A stretch of DNA of 64,000 nucleotides from JAUHXS01 sp965213575 (GTDB lineage: Bacteria; Bacteroidota; Bacteroidia; Chitinophagales; JAUHXS01): assembly GCA_965213575.1 (NCBI GenBank), contig CBDBZN010000014.1:33373-97372 (forward strand), given 5' to 3'. Below are positions 8,791 through 17,770 of the stretch, in pieces. The notes under the pieces are model-generated. The model saw only the letters and a list, made by a program, of their open reading frames with translations. It ran no database searches and was not told the DNA's origin. Made by a program: the position numbers and the translations under genes. Numbering within the stretch: the stretch's first letter is position 1; every line of letters begins with the position of its first letter.

Positions 8791-9876
8791 ATGAAAAAGA
8801 CAGCATTAACAGACAAACACATCGCATTAGGAGCAAAGATGGCTGAGTTCGCAGGTTATAATATGCCTATTGTTTATAGCGGTATCAATGAAGAACATAA
8901 AGTTGTAAGAGAAGGAGTCGGTGTTTTTGATGTCTCTCATATGGGAGAGTTTATTGTGAGAGGAGAAGGAGCCTTTGAATTGGTACAAAAAGTAACTAGT
9001 AATGATGTGTCTAAATTAGAACCTAATAAAGCTCAATATTCTTGCTTGCCTAATGATAAAGGCGGTATCGTAGATGATTTATTGGTCTATATGATAGGTA
9101 AAGATGAATATATGCTAGTAGTGAATGCATCAAACATTGAAAAAGATTGGAACTGGATCAAACAACATAATTCCGATCATGCTGAAATGATCAACATTTC
9201 TGATGAAACTACATTATTGGCAGTACAAGGGCCTAAGGCAACGGCTACTTTGCAAAAACTTACAGAAGTTAATTTAGATGATATTAAGTTCTATACTTTT
9301 AGAAAAGGCACATTCGCAGGTTGTGAAAACGTGTTAATTTCTGCTACCGGATATACCGGATCAGGAGGTTTCGAGATTTATTTTGAGAATAAATATGCCG
9401 ATAAAATTTGGGATGCAATATTTGAAGCCGGAAAAGAGTTTGACATTAAGCCGATCGGGTTAGGTGCAAGAGATACTTTACGATTAGAAATGGGCTTTTG
9501 TTTATATGGTAATGATATAGATGATACCACTTCACCCTTAGAAGCAGGATTAGGGTGGATCACGAAATTACAATCAGATGATTTTGTCAACAAAGATTAT
9601 TTCGTTAAACAAAAAGAAGCAGGAATTTCAAAAAAGTTAGTTGGTTTTGAGATGATCGATAAAGGCATTCCTCGCCATGATTACAACATTCTTAACGAAG
9701 GAGGCGAGACTATAGGCCGTGTAACATCCGGCACACAAGCTCCTACTTTACAAAAAGCTATCGGGATGGGTTATGTAGATAAAAATTTCGCTGAAGAAGG
9801 CAGCAATATTTTTATAGAAGTAAGGAATAAAAAGTTGAAAGCAAAAGTGGTGAAAGCTCCTTTTTATAAAGGTTAA
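8791..9876 (+). CDS. gcvT: Glycine cleavage system aminomethyltransferase (T protein)
   Basis: Tetrahydrofolate-dependent aminomethyltransferase: releases ammonia from the aminomethyl group on lipoyl-GcvH and forms methylene-THF. With the start at 8791 it is 361 residues, the normal length. It begins MKKTALTDKHIALGAKMAEF and shows the family motifs GVFDVSHMGEF, ATGYTGSGGFEIYFE, GLGARDTLRLEMGFCLYGND and GRVTSGTQAPTL. The frame is open 31 codons further upstream (to 8698), but that extension is unlike any GcvT and contains the likely promoter. Not clustered with gcvH or gcvP here. scpA begins 16 bp downstream, so the two may be co-transcribed. Confidence 0.95.
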   Translation: MKKTALTDKHIALGAKMAEFAGYNMPIVYSGINEEHKVVREGVGVFDVSHMGEFIVRGEGAFELVQKVTSNDVSKLEPNKAQYSCLPNDKGGIVDDLLVYMIGKDEYMLVVNASNIEKDWNWIKQHNSDHAEMINISDETTLLAVQGPKATATLQKLTEVNLDDIKFYTFRKGTFAGCENVLISATGYTGSGGFEIYFENKYADKIWDAIFEAGKEFDIKPIGLGARDTLRLEMGFCLYGNDIDDTTSPLEAGLGWITKLQSDDFVNKDYFVKQKEAGISKKLVGFEMIDKGIPRHDYNILNEGGETIGRVTSGTQAPTLQKAIGMGYVDKNFAEEGSNIFIEVRNKKLKAKVVKAPFYKG

Positions 9877-9892
9877 ACCCTATTTCAACGAT

Positions 9893-10624
9893 ATGGGATA
9901 TGCGATAAAGTTGCCTCAATTTGAAGGCCCTTTTGACCTTTTACTATTTTTTATAGAAAGGGATGAACTAGATATTTATAATATTCCCATTGCTACCATT
10001 ACCAACGATTTCTTAGATTATATTCATCAGATGAAAACGCTCAATATCGAATTGGCGAGTGAGTTTATTTTGGTAGCTGCCACGCTGATGCGGATAAAAG
10101 CAAAAACACTTTTGCCGAGAAAAGAATTAGATGAAGAAGGGAAAGAGATCGACCCTAGAGAGGAATTAATTCAGCAACTCTTAGAGTATAGAAGGTATAA
10201 AAGTGTGATCAAAGACCTGGAGCGGCTGGAAAGAGATAGAGCTTTAAGCTATACGCGAGGAAATGTCCAACATGATATCAATACCATCATGGAAGCTTAC
10301 AGTGCAGAGATGGAATTATACGACTTGAACTTGTTTAACTTATTAAAGGTTTTTAACAAAACCATGACTAAGATGCAAGAGCGTTCTGTAAAAATAGAAC
10401 ATCATATCAAAGAATATCCTTACACAATAAAGGAGCAAAAATCGTTTTTAACTTCTTTGATTACAAAAAATAAACCTACCGCTTTTGAAAAGATTTTTGA
10501 AACTTGTCAAAACAGAGTACAAGCTATATTTACTTTTTTAGCGTTATTAGAGTTGATCCAATTGCAAGAGCTAAAAATAAAAATGGGATTGGGAATAAAT
10601 AATTTTTGGGTTTCAGCAGCATAA
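9893..10624 (+). CDS. scpA: Segregation and condensation protein A (kleisin)
   Basis: Kleisin subunit of the SMC-ScpAB condensin that compacts and separates the chromosome. At 243 residues it is of normal length. The N-terminal SMC-neck-binding region reads FEGPFDLLLFFIERDELDIYN, followed by LASEFILVAATLMRIKAKTLLP, both characteristic. A charged coiled-coil middle and a winged-helix C-terminal domain follow (FTFLALLELIQLQELKI). It starts 16 bp after gcvT and its stop is 7 bp before the next gene, so gcvT-scpA-membrane protein may form one unit. No scpB or smc is in the window. Confidence 0.93.
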   Translation: MGYAIKLPQFEGPFDLLLFFIERDELDIYNIPIATITNDFLDYIHQMKTLNIELASEFILVAATLMRIKAKTLLPRKELDEEGKEIDPREELIQQLLEYRRYKSVIKDLERLERDRALSYTRGNVQHDINTIMEAYSAEMELYDLNLFNLLKVFNKTMTKMQERSVKIEHHIKEYPYTIKEQKSFLTSLITKNKPTAFEKIFETCQNRVQAIFTFLALLELIQLQELKIKMGLGINNFWVSAA

Positions 10625-10631
10625 TTATATA

Positions 10632-11681
10632 ATGGAGCAGCCTAAAATATTACAACAATTTACCCCGGCAAGAGTTTTTTTAATAATTCTTTTAGGGCTG
10701 TCTGTTGTTGTTTTTCTGATCATTAAAGATTTTGATCAACAAGCTTTTCGTGCGCTCACGTGGTCATGGAAATCTACTTTTTGGATATTAATGGCGCTGG
10801 TAATGGGCGGAATTCGTCATTATGCTTACATGTATCGAATAAGGGTACTCACCGATTATAAATTGGACCTATGGCAGAGTTTTGTTTTCATTCTCCTTTG
10901 GGAATTTGCATCTGCGGCAACTCCTTCTATCGTGGGAGGAGCAGCTTTTGCTATCTTTCTTTTGATAAAGGAAGGTATAAGCCCGGGTAAAACGACTTCT
11001 ATTGTTTTATTAACAGGATTTTTAGACGAGCTGTTTTTCATGCTCATTGCTCCCCTGAGTTTTTTACTCATCGGATTTAACAAAATTTTTCCAAATGTAG
11101 GGCATGCTACTGAAAGTCCATACTTTTATTTTTTCCTTTTCGGCTATGGCCTCTTATTCCTTTACACATTAATGTTGGCTTATGGCTTATTAATTAATCC
11201 AAGAGGCTTAAAGTATTTATTAACAAAGCTTTTCTCTGTAAAATTTTTAAAAAAATGGCAAGATGATGCGGTTCAAATGGGAGAAGATATTGTCGTTACT
11301 GCCGATAAATTTCAAAATGAAACAAAGTCATTCTGGATCAAAACATTTGGCGCTACTGTCCTCTCCTGGTCAGCGAGATTCATTCAAGTAAATTGTATGA
11401 TATTAGCTTTTACAAGTGTTTCTTTTTCTGATCAAATTTTAATCTATGCTCGGCAAATTGTAGTGTGGGTATTGATGCTGGTTACTCCTACACCTGGTGG
11501 AAGTGGCGTAGCAGAATTTGCTTTTTCAGAATTTTTAGCCGGATTTATTCCTGAAACATATACTGCGCCTATGGCTTTACTATGGAGATTACTCAGTTAT
11601 TATCCTTACTTAGTTCTCGGTGTGATTATATTACCAAGATGGTTAAAAAGAGTCTATAGAAAAAAGGATCTTCAGCCATAA
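10632..11681 (+). CDS. Lysylphosphatidylglycerol synthase transmembrane-family protein (flippase-like)
   Basis: An integral membrane protein of 349 residues with about eight predicted spans. It matches the membrane domain shared by MprF N-termini and stand-alone YbhN/AglD-like proteins. The family signatures are FILLWEFASAATPSIVGGAA near the middle and VTPTPGGSGVAEFAFSEF near residue 290. In MprF this domain moves aminoacylated lipids across the inner membrane, but the catalytic synthase domain is absent here. The substrate of stand-alone members is generally unknown. It directly follows scpA. Confidence 0.8.
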   Translation: MEQPKILQQFTPARVFLIILLGLSVVVFLIIKDFDQQAFRALTWSWKSTFWILMALVMGGIRHYAYMYRIRVLTDYKLDLWQSFVFILLWEFASAATPSIVGGAAFAIFLLIKEGISPGKTTSIVLLTGFLDELFFMLIAPLSFLLIGFNKIFPNVGHATESPYFYFFLFGYGLLFLYTLMLAYGLLINPRGLKYLLTKLFSVKFLKKWQDDAVQMGEDIVVTADKFQNETKSFWIKTFGATVLSWSARFIQVNCMILAFTSVSFSDQILIYARQIVVWVLMLVTPTPGGSGVAEFAFSEFLAGFIPETYTAPMALLWRLLSYYPYLVLGVIILPRWLKRVYRKKDLQP

Positions 11682-11740
11682 TCATGCAAAGGCCTCATTT
11701 TATATTGAAATAAATAATAGTTGCCGTATCTTCACGTTAT

Positions 11741-12331
11741 ATGTTGATGATCAAGAGAAAGAATTTATATATTTTTTTGATATTTCTTTTACCCATTTTC
11801 ACAGTGGCGCAAGATGATGATTCTTTTCATCCGCCAAATCATAACAGCAATCCTACTTCTCCAAAACAAAAAGGATTTAGTTGGGACAGAGTATTTACAG
11901 GAGGCAATATCGGACTGGCATTTGGATCTCAAATTTATATTTCGGCAACTCCCACATTAGGTTACAAGATTACAGATAGATTTTTAGCCGGTGTAAACTT
12001 CAATTATACCTATTTTAAAGATAATATTATTAAATATCAAACTTCAAGTTATGGAATCGGGCCATTTGCCAGATATCATATATTTGAAAATATATTTGTT
12101 CATGCAGAATACGAAGTGCTTAATTTTGAGCCTGCTTTTATAGATAACACAGGATCTATATTTATTTTGCCAAGACGCTGGGTCCCGAGTTTATTTGTAG
12201 GTGGTGGCTACCGACAAAGGATTGGTACTAATAGTTCTTTTAATATATTAATATTATTTAATGTCTTGGATAATCTTTATTCGCCTTATACTAATCCTGT
12301 GATACGAATGGGTTTTAATATTGGATTGTAA
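11741..12331 (+). CDS. Secreted outer-membrane beta-barrel protein, hypothetical
   Basis: A 196-residue protein with a Sec signal peptide (start at 11741, or at 11750 for a tighter one; FLIFLLPIFTVAQDDD marks the cleavage region). After a short polar linker come alternating aromatic/hydrophobic beta strands: IGLAFGSQIYISATPTLGYK, FLAGVNFNYTYF, PFARYHIFENIFVHAEYEV and a terminal strand IRMGFNIGL. This matches the general small 8-strand barrel pattern seen in many Bacteroidota outer-membrane proteins. Substrate or function cannot be assigned. Confidence 0.72.
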   Translation: MLMIKRKNLYIFLIFLLPIFTVAQDDDSFHPPNHNSNPTSPKQKGFSWDRVFTGGNIGLAFGSQIYISATPTLGYKITDRFLAGVNFNYTYFKDNIIKYQTSSYGIGPFARYHIFENIFVHAEYEVLNFEPAFIDNTGSIFILPRRWVPSLFVGGGYRQRIGTNSSFNILILFNVLDNLYSPYTNPVIRMGFNIGL

Positions 12332-12390
12332 AACAATTAGCTTATTTACTAATTAATCAATTTGAACATAGTTTAGTTTGTAGGGGTAGC

Positions 12391-12436
12391 ATTCGCTTTG
12401 CCGACAAAACCGGCATAAAATCTAGAACTTGCGAAT
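12391..12436. terminator. Possible nested hairpin between convergent genes
   Basis: TGCCG (12399-12403) pairs with CGGCA (12411-12415) around a 7-nt loop, nested within ATTCGC (12391-12396) and GCGAAT (12431-12436). It lies between the barrel gene and mutL, which converge. There is no strong T tract on either side, so terminator function is uncertain. Confidence 0.3.
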
Positions 12437-12443
12437 TAAAAAA

Positions 12444-14237
12444 CTATTTGTTTCCAAACATCCTTTCTAACTCATTTAATTGTTGGGTGATTACCGTTTT
12501 TTTACCCGATGGTGTATAATTCGGATAGGTACAGGCAAATAATCTATCGATTACTTCATTCATTTCTTCTATGGATAATTTTCTGCCTTTTTTAAGCGCA
12601 GTGCTTTTTGCTAAAGAGCGAAGTAAACTTTCTCTAATATCTAAGCTAAGATTGCTACTGTTGTATTTAAACTGTTCTAAAATTTGTTCTATTAAGGTTT
12701 CTGCATTAGCATCCTCTGAAATATCGGGAGGCATGCCATTAATAACAAAAGTATTTTTTCCAAATTCTTCTATATCAAATCCTAGTTGATTTAAATTAGG
12801 CAAAATATCTTTTAGCAACGCCGCATCAGTAGGATTCAGCTCTATCGTTTGAGAGAAAAGCTCTTGCTGCGTAGTACTTATTTGGTTTTCCAAAGACCTG
12901 GTGAGCTCTTCATATATAATCCTTTCATGAGCTGCTTGCTGGTCAATAATGATAAACCCGGATTTGATGGGAGAAATAATGTATTTATTATGAATTTGAT
13001 AAGGTGTTTTATCTGAAGGCTTGCCGTCTAGTCCATTGTCTGAAAAAAAAATTGGAGACATCTGACTAGGCGCCTTTGCAATACCATAAATTTTTTCCCA
13101 TTCTTCCGTTTTAGTGTGTAAACTCGGATTTCTAAAAGATCGGTCTATAGCAAAATTACTTGCTTGAATATCTTTTGGAGGGCCCATTTTAACGCTTTGT
13201 AGGTTGCTAAAGCTCACCTCTTGATCAAAGTCGATAGAAGGAGCCACATTATATTGGCCTAAAGCGTGTTTTACTGAAGATTGTATGAATGCATATAATA
13301 TTCTTTCATCATCAAACTTGATCTCTTGTTTAGTAGGATGAACATTAATATCAATGCGTTTAGGATCTATTTCTAATGATAAAACATATAAAGGAAAACT
13401 TTTATCAGGAATGATATCCTGATAAGCCTTCATCAAAGCATGGTTTAGATAAGGACTTTTAATAAACCGCTGATTGACGAAAAAATATTGCTCGCCTCGT
13501 GTTTTTTTAGCAAATTCCGATTTACCTACAAATCCGATGATATTAACCACTTCTGTTTGTTCATCGACCGGTATAAGTTTTTGGTTATATTTATCACCAA
13601 ATATGCCAATAATTCTTTGCCGTAAGTTACCCGGCTTTAATCTAAAAACTTCCTGGTCATTATGATACAGATCAAAACCTATATCATTGTGAATGAGTGC
13701 AATTCGTTGAAATTCATCTAAGATATGCCGCATTTCTACAGCGGGCGACTTTAAAAAGTTTCTTCTGGCCGGCACATTGTAAAATAAATTTTTAACCACA
13801 ATATTTGTCCCGGATTTTGTCTGGCAAGCTTCCTGTTTTTTTACCTCAGAACCTTCTATGAGGATGCAAGTTCCTAATTCCTCCTCCTTTCTTTTTGTTT
13901 TAAGCTCTACCTGCGCAATAGCAGCGATAGAGGCTAACGCTTCTCCTCTAAACCCCATTGTTCGGATAACAAAGAGGTCATCAACCGATTTAATCTTGGA
14001 AGTAGCATGTTTCTCAAAACACATTCGAGCATCTGTTTCAGACATACCCGACCCGTCATCAATCACTTGGATCAATTTGTTTCCTGATTCTTTAACAATT
14101 AGTTGGATAGACGTAGCTCCGGCATCAATAGCATTTTCCATTAGTTCTTTTACCGCAGAAGCAGGCCTTTGAATAACTTCTCCGGCAGCGATTTGATTGG
14201 CTACTGCATCCGGTAATAAATTAATTACATCTGTCAT
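12444..14237 (-). CDS. mutL: DNA mismatch repair protein MutL
   Basis: Links MutS mismatch recognition to strand processing. The 597-residue protein has the GHKL ATPase N-terminus: IAAGEVIQRPASAVKELMEN with ENAIDAGA, then DDGSGM and TMGFRGEALASI. A transducer domain and variable linker follow, with the C-terminal dimerisation/endonuclease domain from about residue 410. The metal-binding motif usually written DQHA(x)2E(x)4E reads D432-QQA-AH-E438-RIIY-E443, with glutamine in place of the histidine. Near the C-terminus LFACTYPNYTPSGKK occupies the position of the CPHGRP motif. The start codon immediately follows the stop of an 87-residue membrane protein, indicating one operon. Confidence 0.95.
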   Translation of the reverse strand: MTDVINLLPDAVANQIAAGEVIQRPASAVKELMENAIDAGATSIQLIVKESGNKLIQVIDDGSGMSETDARMCFEKHATSKIKSVDDLFVIRTMGFRGEALASIAAIAQVELKTKRKEEELGTCILIEGSEVKKQEACQTKSGTNIVVKNLFYNVPARRNFLKSPAVEMRHILDEFQRIALIHNDIGFDLYHNDQEVFRLKPGNLRQRIIGIFGDKYNQKLIPVDEQTEVVNIIGFVGKSEFAKKTRGEQYFFVNQRFIKSPYLNHALMKAYQDIIPDKSFPLYVLSLEIDPKRIDINVHPTKQEIKFDDERILYAFIQSSVKHALGQYNVAPSIDFDQEVSFSNLQSVKMGPPKDIQASNFAIDRSFRNPSLHTKTEEWEKIYGIAKAPSQMSPIFFSDNGLDGKPSDKTPYQIHNKYIISPIKSGFIIIDQQAAHERIIYEELTRSLENQISTTQQELFSQTIELNPTDAALLKDILPNLNQLGFDIEEFGKNTFVINGMPPDISEDANAETLIEQILEQFKYNSSNLSLDIRESLLRSLAKSTALKKGRKLSIEEMNEVIDRLFACTYPNYTPSGKKTVITQQLNELERMFGNK

Positions 14238-14501
14238 CTAATAGAATAAATAGTATGCTATTAAAGATAAAATAATTACTATAATAAGTAACCGCATACT
14301 TCTGGTTTTGTGCTCAGACCTGGAAAATTGTCTGTTTTGCCTATATAGATGAGTGATATTCCCCTTAAATTCTCCTTTTGCCTTTTTCTCTGCATTTTCT
14401 ATTCGCTGTTCTAATTCTTCTTTAACCGGATCATAATATAACGGTTGATAGTCAAATTTACGAGAAGAAGGAAGGCGAGAAAATTTAATAAAGAGAACCA
14501 T
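14238..14501 (-). CDS. Small hypothetical protein with C-terminal membrane anchor
   Basis: 87 residues. A basic N-terminal stretch and the segment FDYQPLYYDPVKEELEQRIE are followed by a charged helix and one membrane span at the C-terminus (LLIIVIILSLIAYYLFY). The stop codon abuts the start of mutL, so the two genes are co-transcribed and possibly translationally coupled. Not recognised as a named family. The tail-anchored topology would leave the N-terminal part in the cytoplasm. Confidence 0.72.
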   Translation of the reverse strand: MVLFIKFSRLPSSRKFDYQPLYYDPVKEELEQRIENAEKKAKGEFKGNITHLYRQNRQFSRSEHKTRSMRLLIIVIILSLIAYYLFY

Positions 14502-14569
14502 TTATAAAACTTTTAATTCCTTGAAAATTAATATATAAATTTAACAATCAAATTTAAAATATATCACTA

Positions 14570-15103
14570 CTAAAGGCATCCTAACTTTTTAGCCGTTTTG
14601 CTTTCTTGTTTATTAAAGAGTGCTAAAATAGCTTTGAATACTTGTTTGCCTACTACTAACCCGAACAGTACCATCATAATATAAGGTAAATAATCAGGCA
14701 AATAAGTATACACTAAAATGAGCGTAGTCAGTAACACACCCAGGCCAATAAAAAACTTTTTTAGAAATGACTTACCTGCTTTATTAATAGCATTTTTCTT
14801 TAGTTGGTTAATAGCTTCCATTAATTTTTGATGGATTTCTTTCATGGATAATCCTCCAATATTAATAATATAAGCCTGCTTATCTAACTTATGGTGATTA
14901 AAGTTATCATTATCAACCAACAGAATTGGCGATTGTTTACCTATATCAGTAATATTTGAAACCGAAGAATAGGTGAAAAAATTTAATACAGACGACTTAA
15001 GTTGTAAATTGATAATCAACTGCCTCAAGCCGGATATTAAATCTCTTTGATCAGAGATCAGATATACATTAAATATGTCTTTATCCATATCAATATAACG
15101 CAT
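14570..15103 (-). CDS. Hypothetical two-span membrane protein with receiver-like N-terminus
   Basis: 177 residues. The first ~95 look like an alternating beta/alpha fold reminiscent of a response-regulator receiver (FNVYLISDQRDLISGLRQLI ... PILLVDNDN ... YIINIGG), but no aspartate-rich phosphorylation pocket is clear. Two hydrophobic spans follow (FFIGLGVLLTTLILVYTYL and IMMVLFGLVVGKQVFKAIL) and a short cytoplasmic tail. The start could be the ATG at 15103 or the ATG five codons in. It is the first gene of the run leading to mutL, with a 68-bp gap. Not recognised; the receiver comparison is inference from the strand pattern only. Confidence 0.6.
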   Translation of the reverse strand: MRYIDMDKDIFNVYLISDQRDLISGLRQLIINLQLKSSVLNFFTYSSVSNITDIGKQSPILLVDNDNFNHHKLDKQAYIINIGGLSMKEIHQKLMEAINQLKKNAINKAGKSFLKKFFIGLGVLLTTLILVYTYLPDYLPYIMMVLFGLVVGKQVFKAILALFNKQESKTAKKLGCL

Positions 15104-15178
15104 ATTTCAGTATGAATAGTTCCTCCATAAAATATAGTATTTTTACAGCATAATAGGTCAAAATACGTATTATAGCTA

Positions 15179-15841
15179 ATGAGCAAAGGTAAGTTAGAAA
15201 AATTCGCAGATATTGGCGAGATGCCCAACGTTTTTCAAGACGGCACTCCTATTCCTGTTAAACCGGTAGGTTTTGAAAAAGGCTGGTATCAAGGCTATTT
15301 TAAAAATGATCACCCAATAGTTTTGGAGCTAGCTTGTGGCAAAGGTGATTATACAATAGCATTAGCTGAAAAGTACCCTGACAAAAATTTTATTGGTGTA
15401 GATATTAAAGGAAATAGAATATGGACCGGTGCCAAAGCTGCTTTGGATAAAAAATTATATAATGTACTATTTCTCAGAACATACATAGATAAACTACCAC
15501 AATTTTTTGAAAAAAATACTGTTTCAGAAATATGGATCACTTTTCCCGACCCGTATCTTAAAAAAAGCAAAAGCAGTAAACGCCTAACCTCCCCACCTTT
15601 CTTAGCTAGATACAAACAAGTTCTAAAACCTGAAGGCCTTGTTCAACTAAAAACTGATTCACCGGAGTTATTCGAATTTACCAAAGAGGTGCTGACTGAA
15701 AAAGATATTCAGCCTGTATCTTTAATTAATGATGTTTATGAAGAAGATCATGGAGATGAAAGGCTTTTCATACAGACATATTATGAAAAAATGCACTTAG
15801 AAAAAGGGCGTATAATACGTTTTATTTCCTTCAGGCTCTGA
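15179..15841 (+). CDS. trmB: tRNA (guanine-N7-)-methyltransferase
   Basis: Methylates N7 of G46 in the tRNA variable loop using SAM. The 220-residue protein has the class I methyltransferase motif LELACGKGDYTIALAEKY, the second motif FIGVDIKGNRIWTGA, and the TrmB signatures EIWITFPDPYLKKS with KRLTSPPFLARY. The length is typical. It stands alone on the plus strand, divergent from the mutL run and convergent with the doxX gene. Confidence 0.95.
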   Translation: MSKGKLEKFADIGEMPNVFQDGTPIPVKPVGFEKGWYQGYFKNDHPIVLELACGKGDYTIALAEKYPDKNFIGVDIKGNRIWTGAKAALDKKLYNVLFLRTYIDKLPQFFEKNTVSEIWITFPDPYLKKSKSSKRLTSPPFLARYKQVLKPEGLVQLKTDSPELFEFTKEVLTEKDIQPVSLINDVYEEDHGDERLFIQTYYEKMHLEKGRIIRFISFRL

Positions 15842-15856
15842 TAAAAGCATTTGCAA

Positions 15857-16246
15857 TTAATCCAATACTGCTTTTTTACTGAGTAATGTTTTGTAATAAC
15901 CTCTGTACGCCCAAGCTAAAAATAAGTGCAGCCCTAACATAACTATAGCCATTGGCAATCCTTCAGGAGCTAAACATAGATGGAAGAAAAAAATATTCAA
16001 TGTAATTGGCAATAAAATCACTAAACCTAAAGGAAGAAATAAACCGGTTAATAATATAATACCTCCCAACACTTCTACTGATTTTAATAATGGAAAGAAA
16101 TAACCTGATACTTTCAGGCCAGTCATAAATGTTAAGGCATCTCCTTCCATGGGTGGGACAGGAATAAATTGGAAAAATCCATTTAATCCGAAAACAAAGA
16201 AAACTAGTCCGAGAATTATTCTAGCTATTAATACTGCAATTTTCAT
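15857..16246 (-). CDS. DoxX-family membrane protein
   Basis: 129 residues when started at the ATG at 16246. The frame continues 15 codons upstream, but those residues are polar and unlike the family. Four membrane spans: IAVLIARIILGLVFFVFGLN at the N-terminus with the family asparagine/glycine pattern, then VLGGIILLTGLFLPL, ILLPITLNIFFFHLCL and AIVMLGLHLFLAWAYRG. DoxX-like proteins are small quinone- or thiol-linked membrane proteins, many without a known role. It follows the paa operon on the same strand after a ~100-bp gap, so it may be independent. Confidence 0.82.
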   Translation of the reverse strand: MKIAVLIARIILGLVFFVFGLNGFFQFIPVPPMEGDALTFMTGLKVSGYFFPLLKSVEVLGGIILLTGLFLPLGLVILLPITLNIFFFHLCLAPEGLPMAIVMLGLHLFLAWAYRGYYKTLLSKKAVLD

Positions 16247-16344
16247 AAAATAAAGTTTTGTTTCTTTGCAATTTACAACAATCTGCAACAAAGTAAAATT
16301 CGTTCCAATCTTTTAATTTACTCTACCTTTTAGTAACATAGCTA

Positions 16345-16860
16345 TTAAGCTACCGGCTTAAACTGCTCAAAGCTTTGCTTACAATTATTGCAAAAATGGA
16401 TAGCTCTACATAACGTGCTGCCAAAGGTAGATTTTAGAGAAGTATTTGTACTGTCACAAAAAGGGCACTCCACATTTTGAAGCATACCAGCTTCTATATC
16501 TCCGGCATGACTAGGTGGAGGGGCCAATCCGAATTTTTTTAAGATTTTCTTTCCTTTCTCCGTGATGCGGTTACTATCCCATTGAATATCATAATTTACT
16601 TGCACATCCACTTTATTAATACCTAATTGCTTTATGTTATCCTGAATTTGTTTTTTAATAGATTGTTGCAATACTTCAATAGCAGGACACGCCGCGAAAG
16701 TAGGCGTCATCGTTACAGTAACTGCTTTATGATCATCTACGCTAACATTAGTGATCATACCCAGATCAACCACCGATATAGCAGGTATCTCCGGGTCTTT
16801 CACCTCCTCAAGTGCTTTCCATATGTCTTTCTCTAATTGAGAAAATTCAATATTCAACAT
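16345..16860 (-). CDS. paaD: Phenylacetyl-CoA epoxidase maturation subunit PaaD
   Basis: A 171-residue MIP18/DUF59-family protein thought to help assemble the metal centres of the phenylacetyl-CoA epoxidase. The DUF59 core is at residues ~8-90 (EEVKDPEIPAISVVDLGMI; VTMTPTFAACPAIEVL). A C-terminal zinc-ribbon-like part carries CPFCDST and HFCNNCKQSF. Length and domain order match PaaD (also called PaaJ). It is the last paa gene of the operon. The reductase gene paaE, which often follows, is absent here. The gap to paaC contains a heptamer array. Confidence 0.92.
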   Translation of the reverse strand: MLNIEFSQLEKDIWKALEEVKDPEIPAISVVDLGMITNVSVDDHKAVTVTMTPTFAACPAIEVLQQSIKKQIQDNIKQLGINKVDVQVNYDIQWDSNRITEKGKKILKKFGLAPPPSHAGDIEAGMLQNVECPFCDSTNTSLKSTFGSTLCRAIHFCNNCKQSFEQFKPVA

Positions 16861-16897
16861 TTAAAATTTAGACTTCTATAATCTTCCAATCCTTAGT

Positions 16898-16932
16898 TTT
16901 TCAATTTGTAATCTGTAATCTTCAATCTTCAA
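16898..16932 (+). repeat. Heptamer array in the paaC-paaD gap
   Basis: Five consecutive 7-bp units, TTTTCAA, TTTGTAA, TCTGTAA, TCTTCAA, TCTTCAA, all fitting TYTKYAA. It ends 5 bp before the stop codon of paaC (bases 16938-16940) and lies upstream of paaD. The part from 16905 closely matches the inverted arms that flank the four-helix-bundle fragment at 18.7-19.0 kb. Confidence 0.7.
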
Positions 16933-16937
16933 TTCAT

Positions 16938-17714
16938 CTACCATTCAGCATTCGCATCAATTGACAAAACTTCCGTCATTTCATCTAAAAGTGGCTTAAG
17001 ATATTCGGTATGATATCCTTTTCTTCCACCTAAAGCAGGTTCTAATGACCTGGCATCCGGCATTTTAAGATTTGATCGCTCGATAACAGGTTGGATAGCA
17101 GCTAGCCATTGTTCTTTAATGGCTTTTTCACCTACAAAAACGTTTTCTGAAGTTAACTTATTTTCATAATCGCCTTCTTCAAAAATACCAAGTGCTAATG
17201 GAAATGCTTCGTCTAAAGAAGCTTGCATTCTCGCATGGCTTTCTTCAGAGCCATTGCCCAGCTGCTGTAACCAAGTATCTGCATGAATAATGTGATATTT
17301 AATTTCCCCTTTTACCTTTTTGGCAAAGTTCGCTAAAGGCTGATAGCTTGAACTGGCTAACGCTGTATACCTTATATATTCTGCGTGATTAAACAAAAAA
17401 TTTCTCACTAAGCTAAAGTCATACCCTCCATCTTCTGAACTTCCTGCTCCCCATATCGGATATTCTACTAAATGGCAGCATTTAAAATTACTTTCGTTTC
17501 TTTTAAACCCAAGCGTGTCCGGATCAGCTTCACTAAACTGTTCATTTAATATTTGGTATAGATTATAAGCATGTCCTACTTTATCTTGTGCCATGGATGC
17601 AAATGAGATGTCTTCCTCTAGAGTAGGCCCTAATCCGGTCCATTCAGAATTTCTATGTCCAATAATTAAGGCGTCATCAGCCATTTTGTATAATAGTTCT
17701 TTTATATGTTCCAC
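16938..17714 (-). CDS. paaC: Phenylacetyl-CoA epoxidase structural subunit PaaC
   Basis: A 258-residue ferritin-like partner of PaaA in the multicomponent monooxygenase that epoxidises the ring of phenylacetyl-CoA. It has an all-helical pattern with DDALIIGHRNSEWTGLGPTL, DISFASMAQDKVGHAYNLYQ and GEIKYHIIHADTWLQQLGNG, all typical of PaaC. The start is GTG at 17714 (MEHIKELLYKMADDAL); no better start lies upstream. Between paaB and this gene sit the DUF4160 and DUF2442 genes, an unusual interruption. Confidence 0.94.
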   Translation of the reverse strand: MEHIKELLYKMADDALIIGHRNSEWTGLGPTLEEDISFASMAQDKVGHAYNLYQILNEQFSEADPDTLGFKRNESNFKCCHLVEYPIWGAGSSEDGGYDFSLVRNFLFNHAEYIRYTALASSSYQPLANFAKKVKGEIKYHIIHADTWLQQLGNGSEESHARMQASLDEAFPLALGIFEEGDYENKLTSENVFVGEKAIKEQWLAAIQPVIERSNLKMPDARSLEPALGGRKGYHTEYLKPLLDEMTEVLSIDANAEW

Positions 17715-17723
17715 CTATTTTAA

Positions 17724-17751
17724 TTTTTAATGTTGAGTTTTAAATGTTTAA
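17724..17751 (+). repeat. Heptamer array between DUF2442 gene and paaC
   Basis: Four 7-bp units, TTTTTAA, TGTTGAG, TTTTAAA, TGTTTAA, in the gap upstream of paaC. More degenerate than the array at 16898, but with the same register of a purine pair closing each unit. The gap holds no gene. Confidence 0.5.
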
Positions 17752-17770
17752 TGAAAATGATAAAATATAA

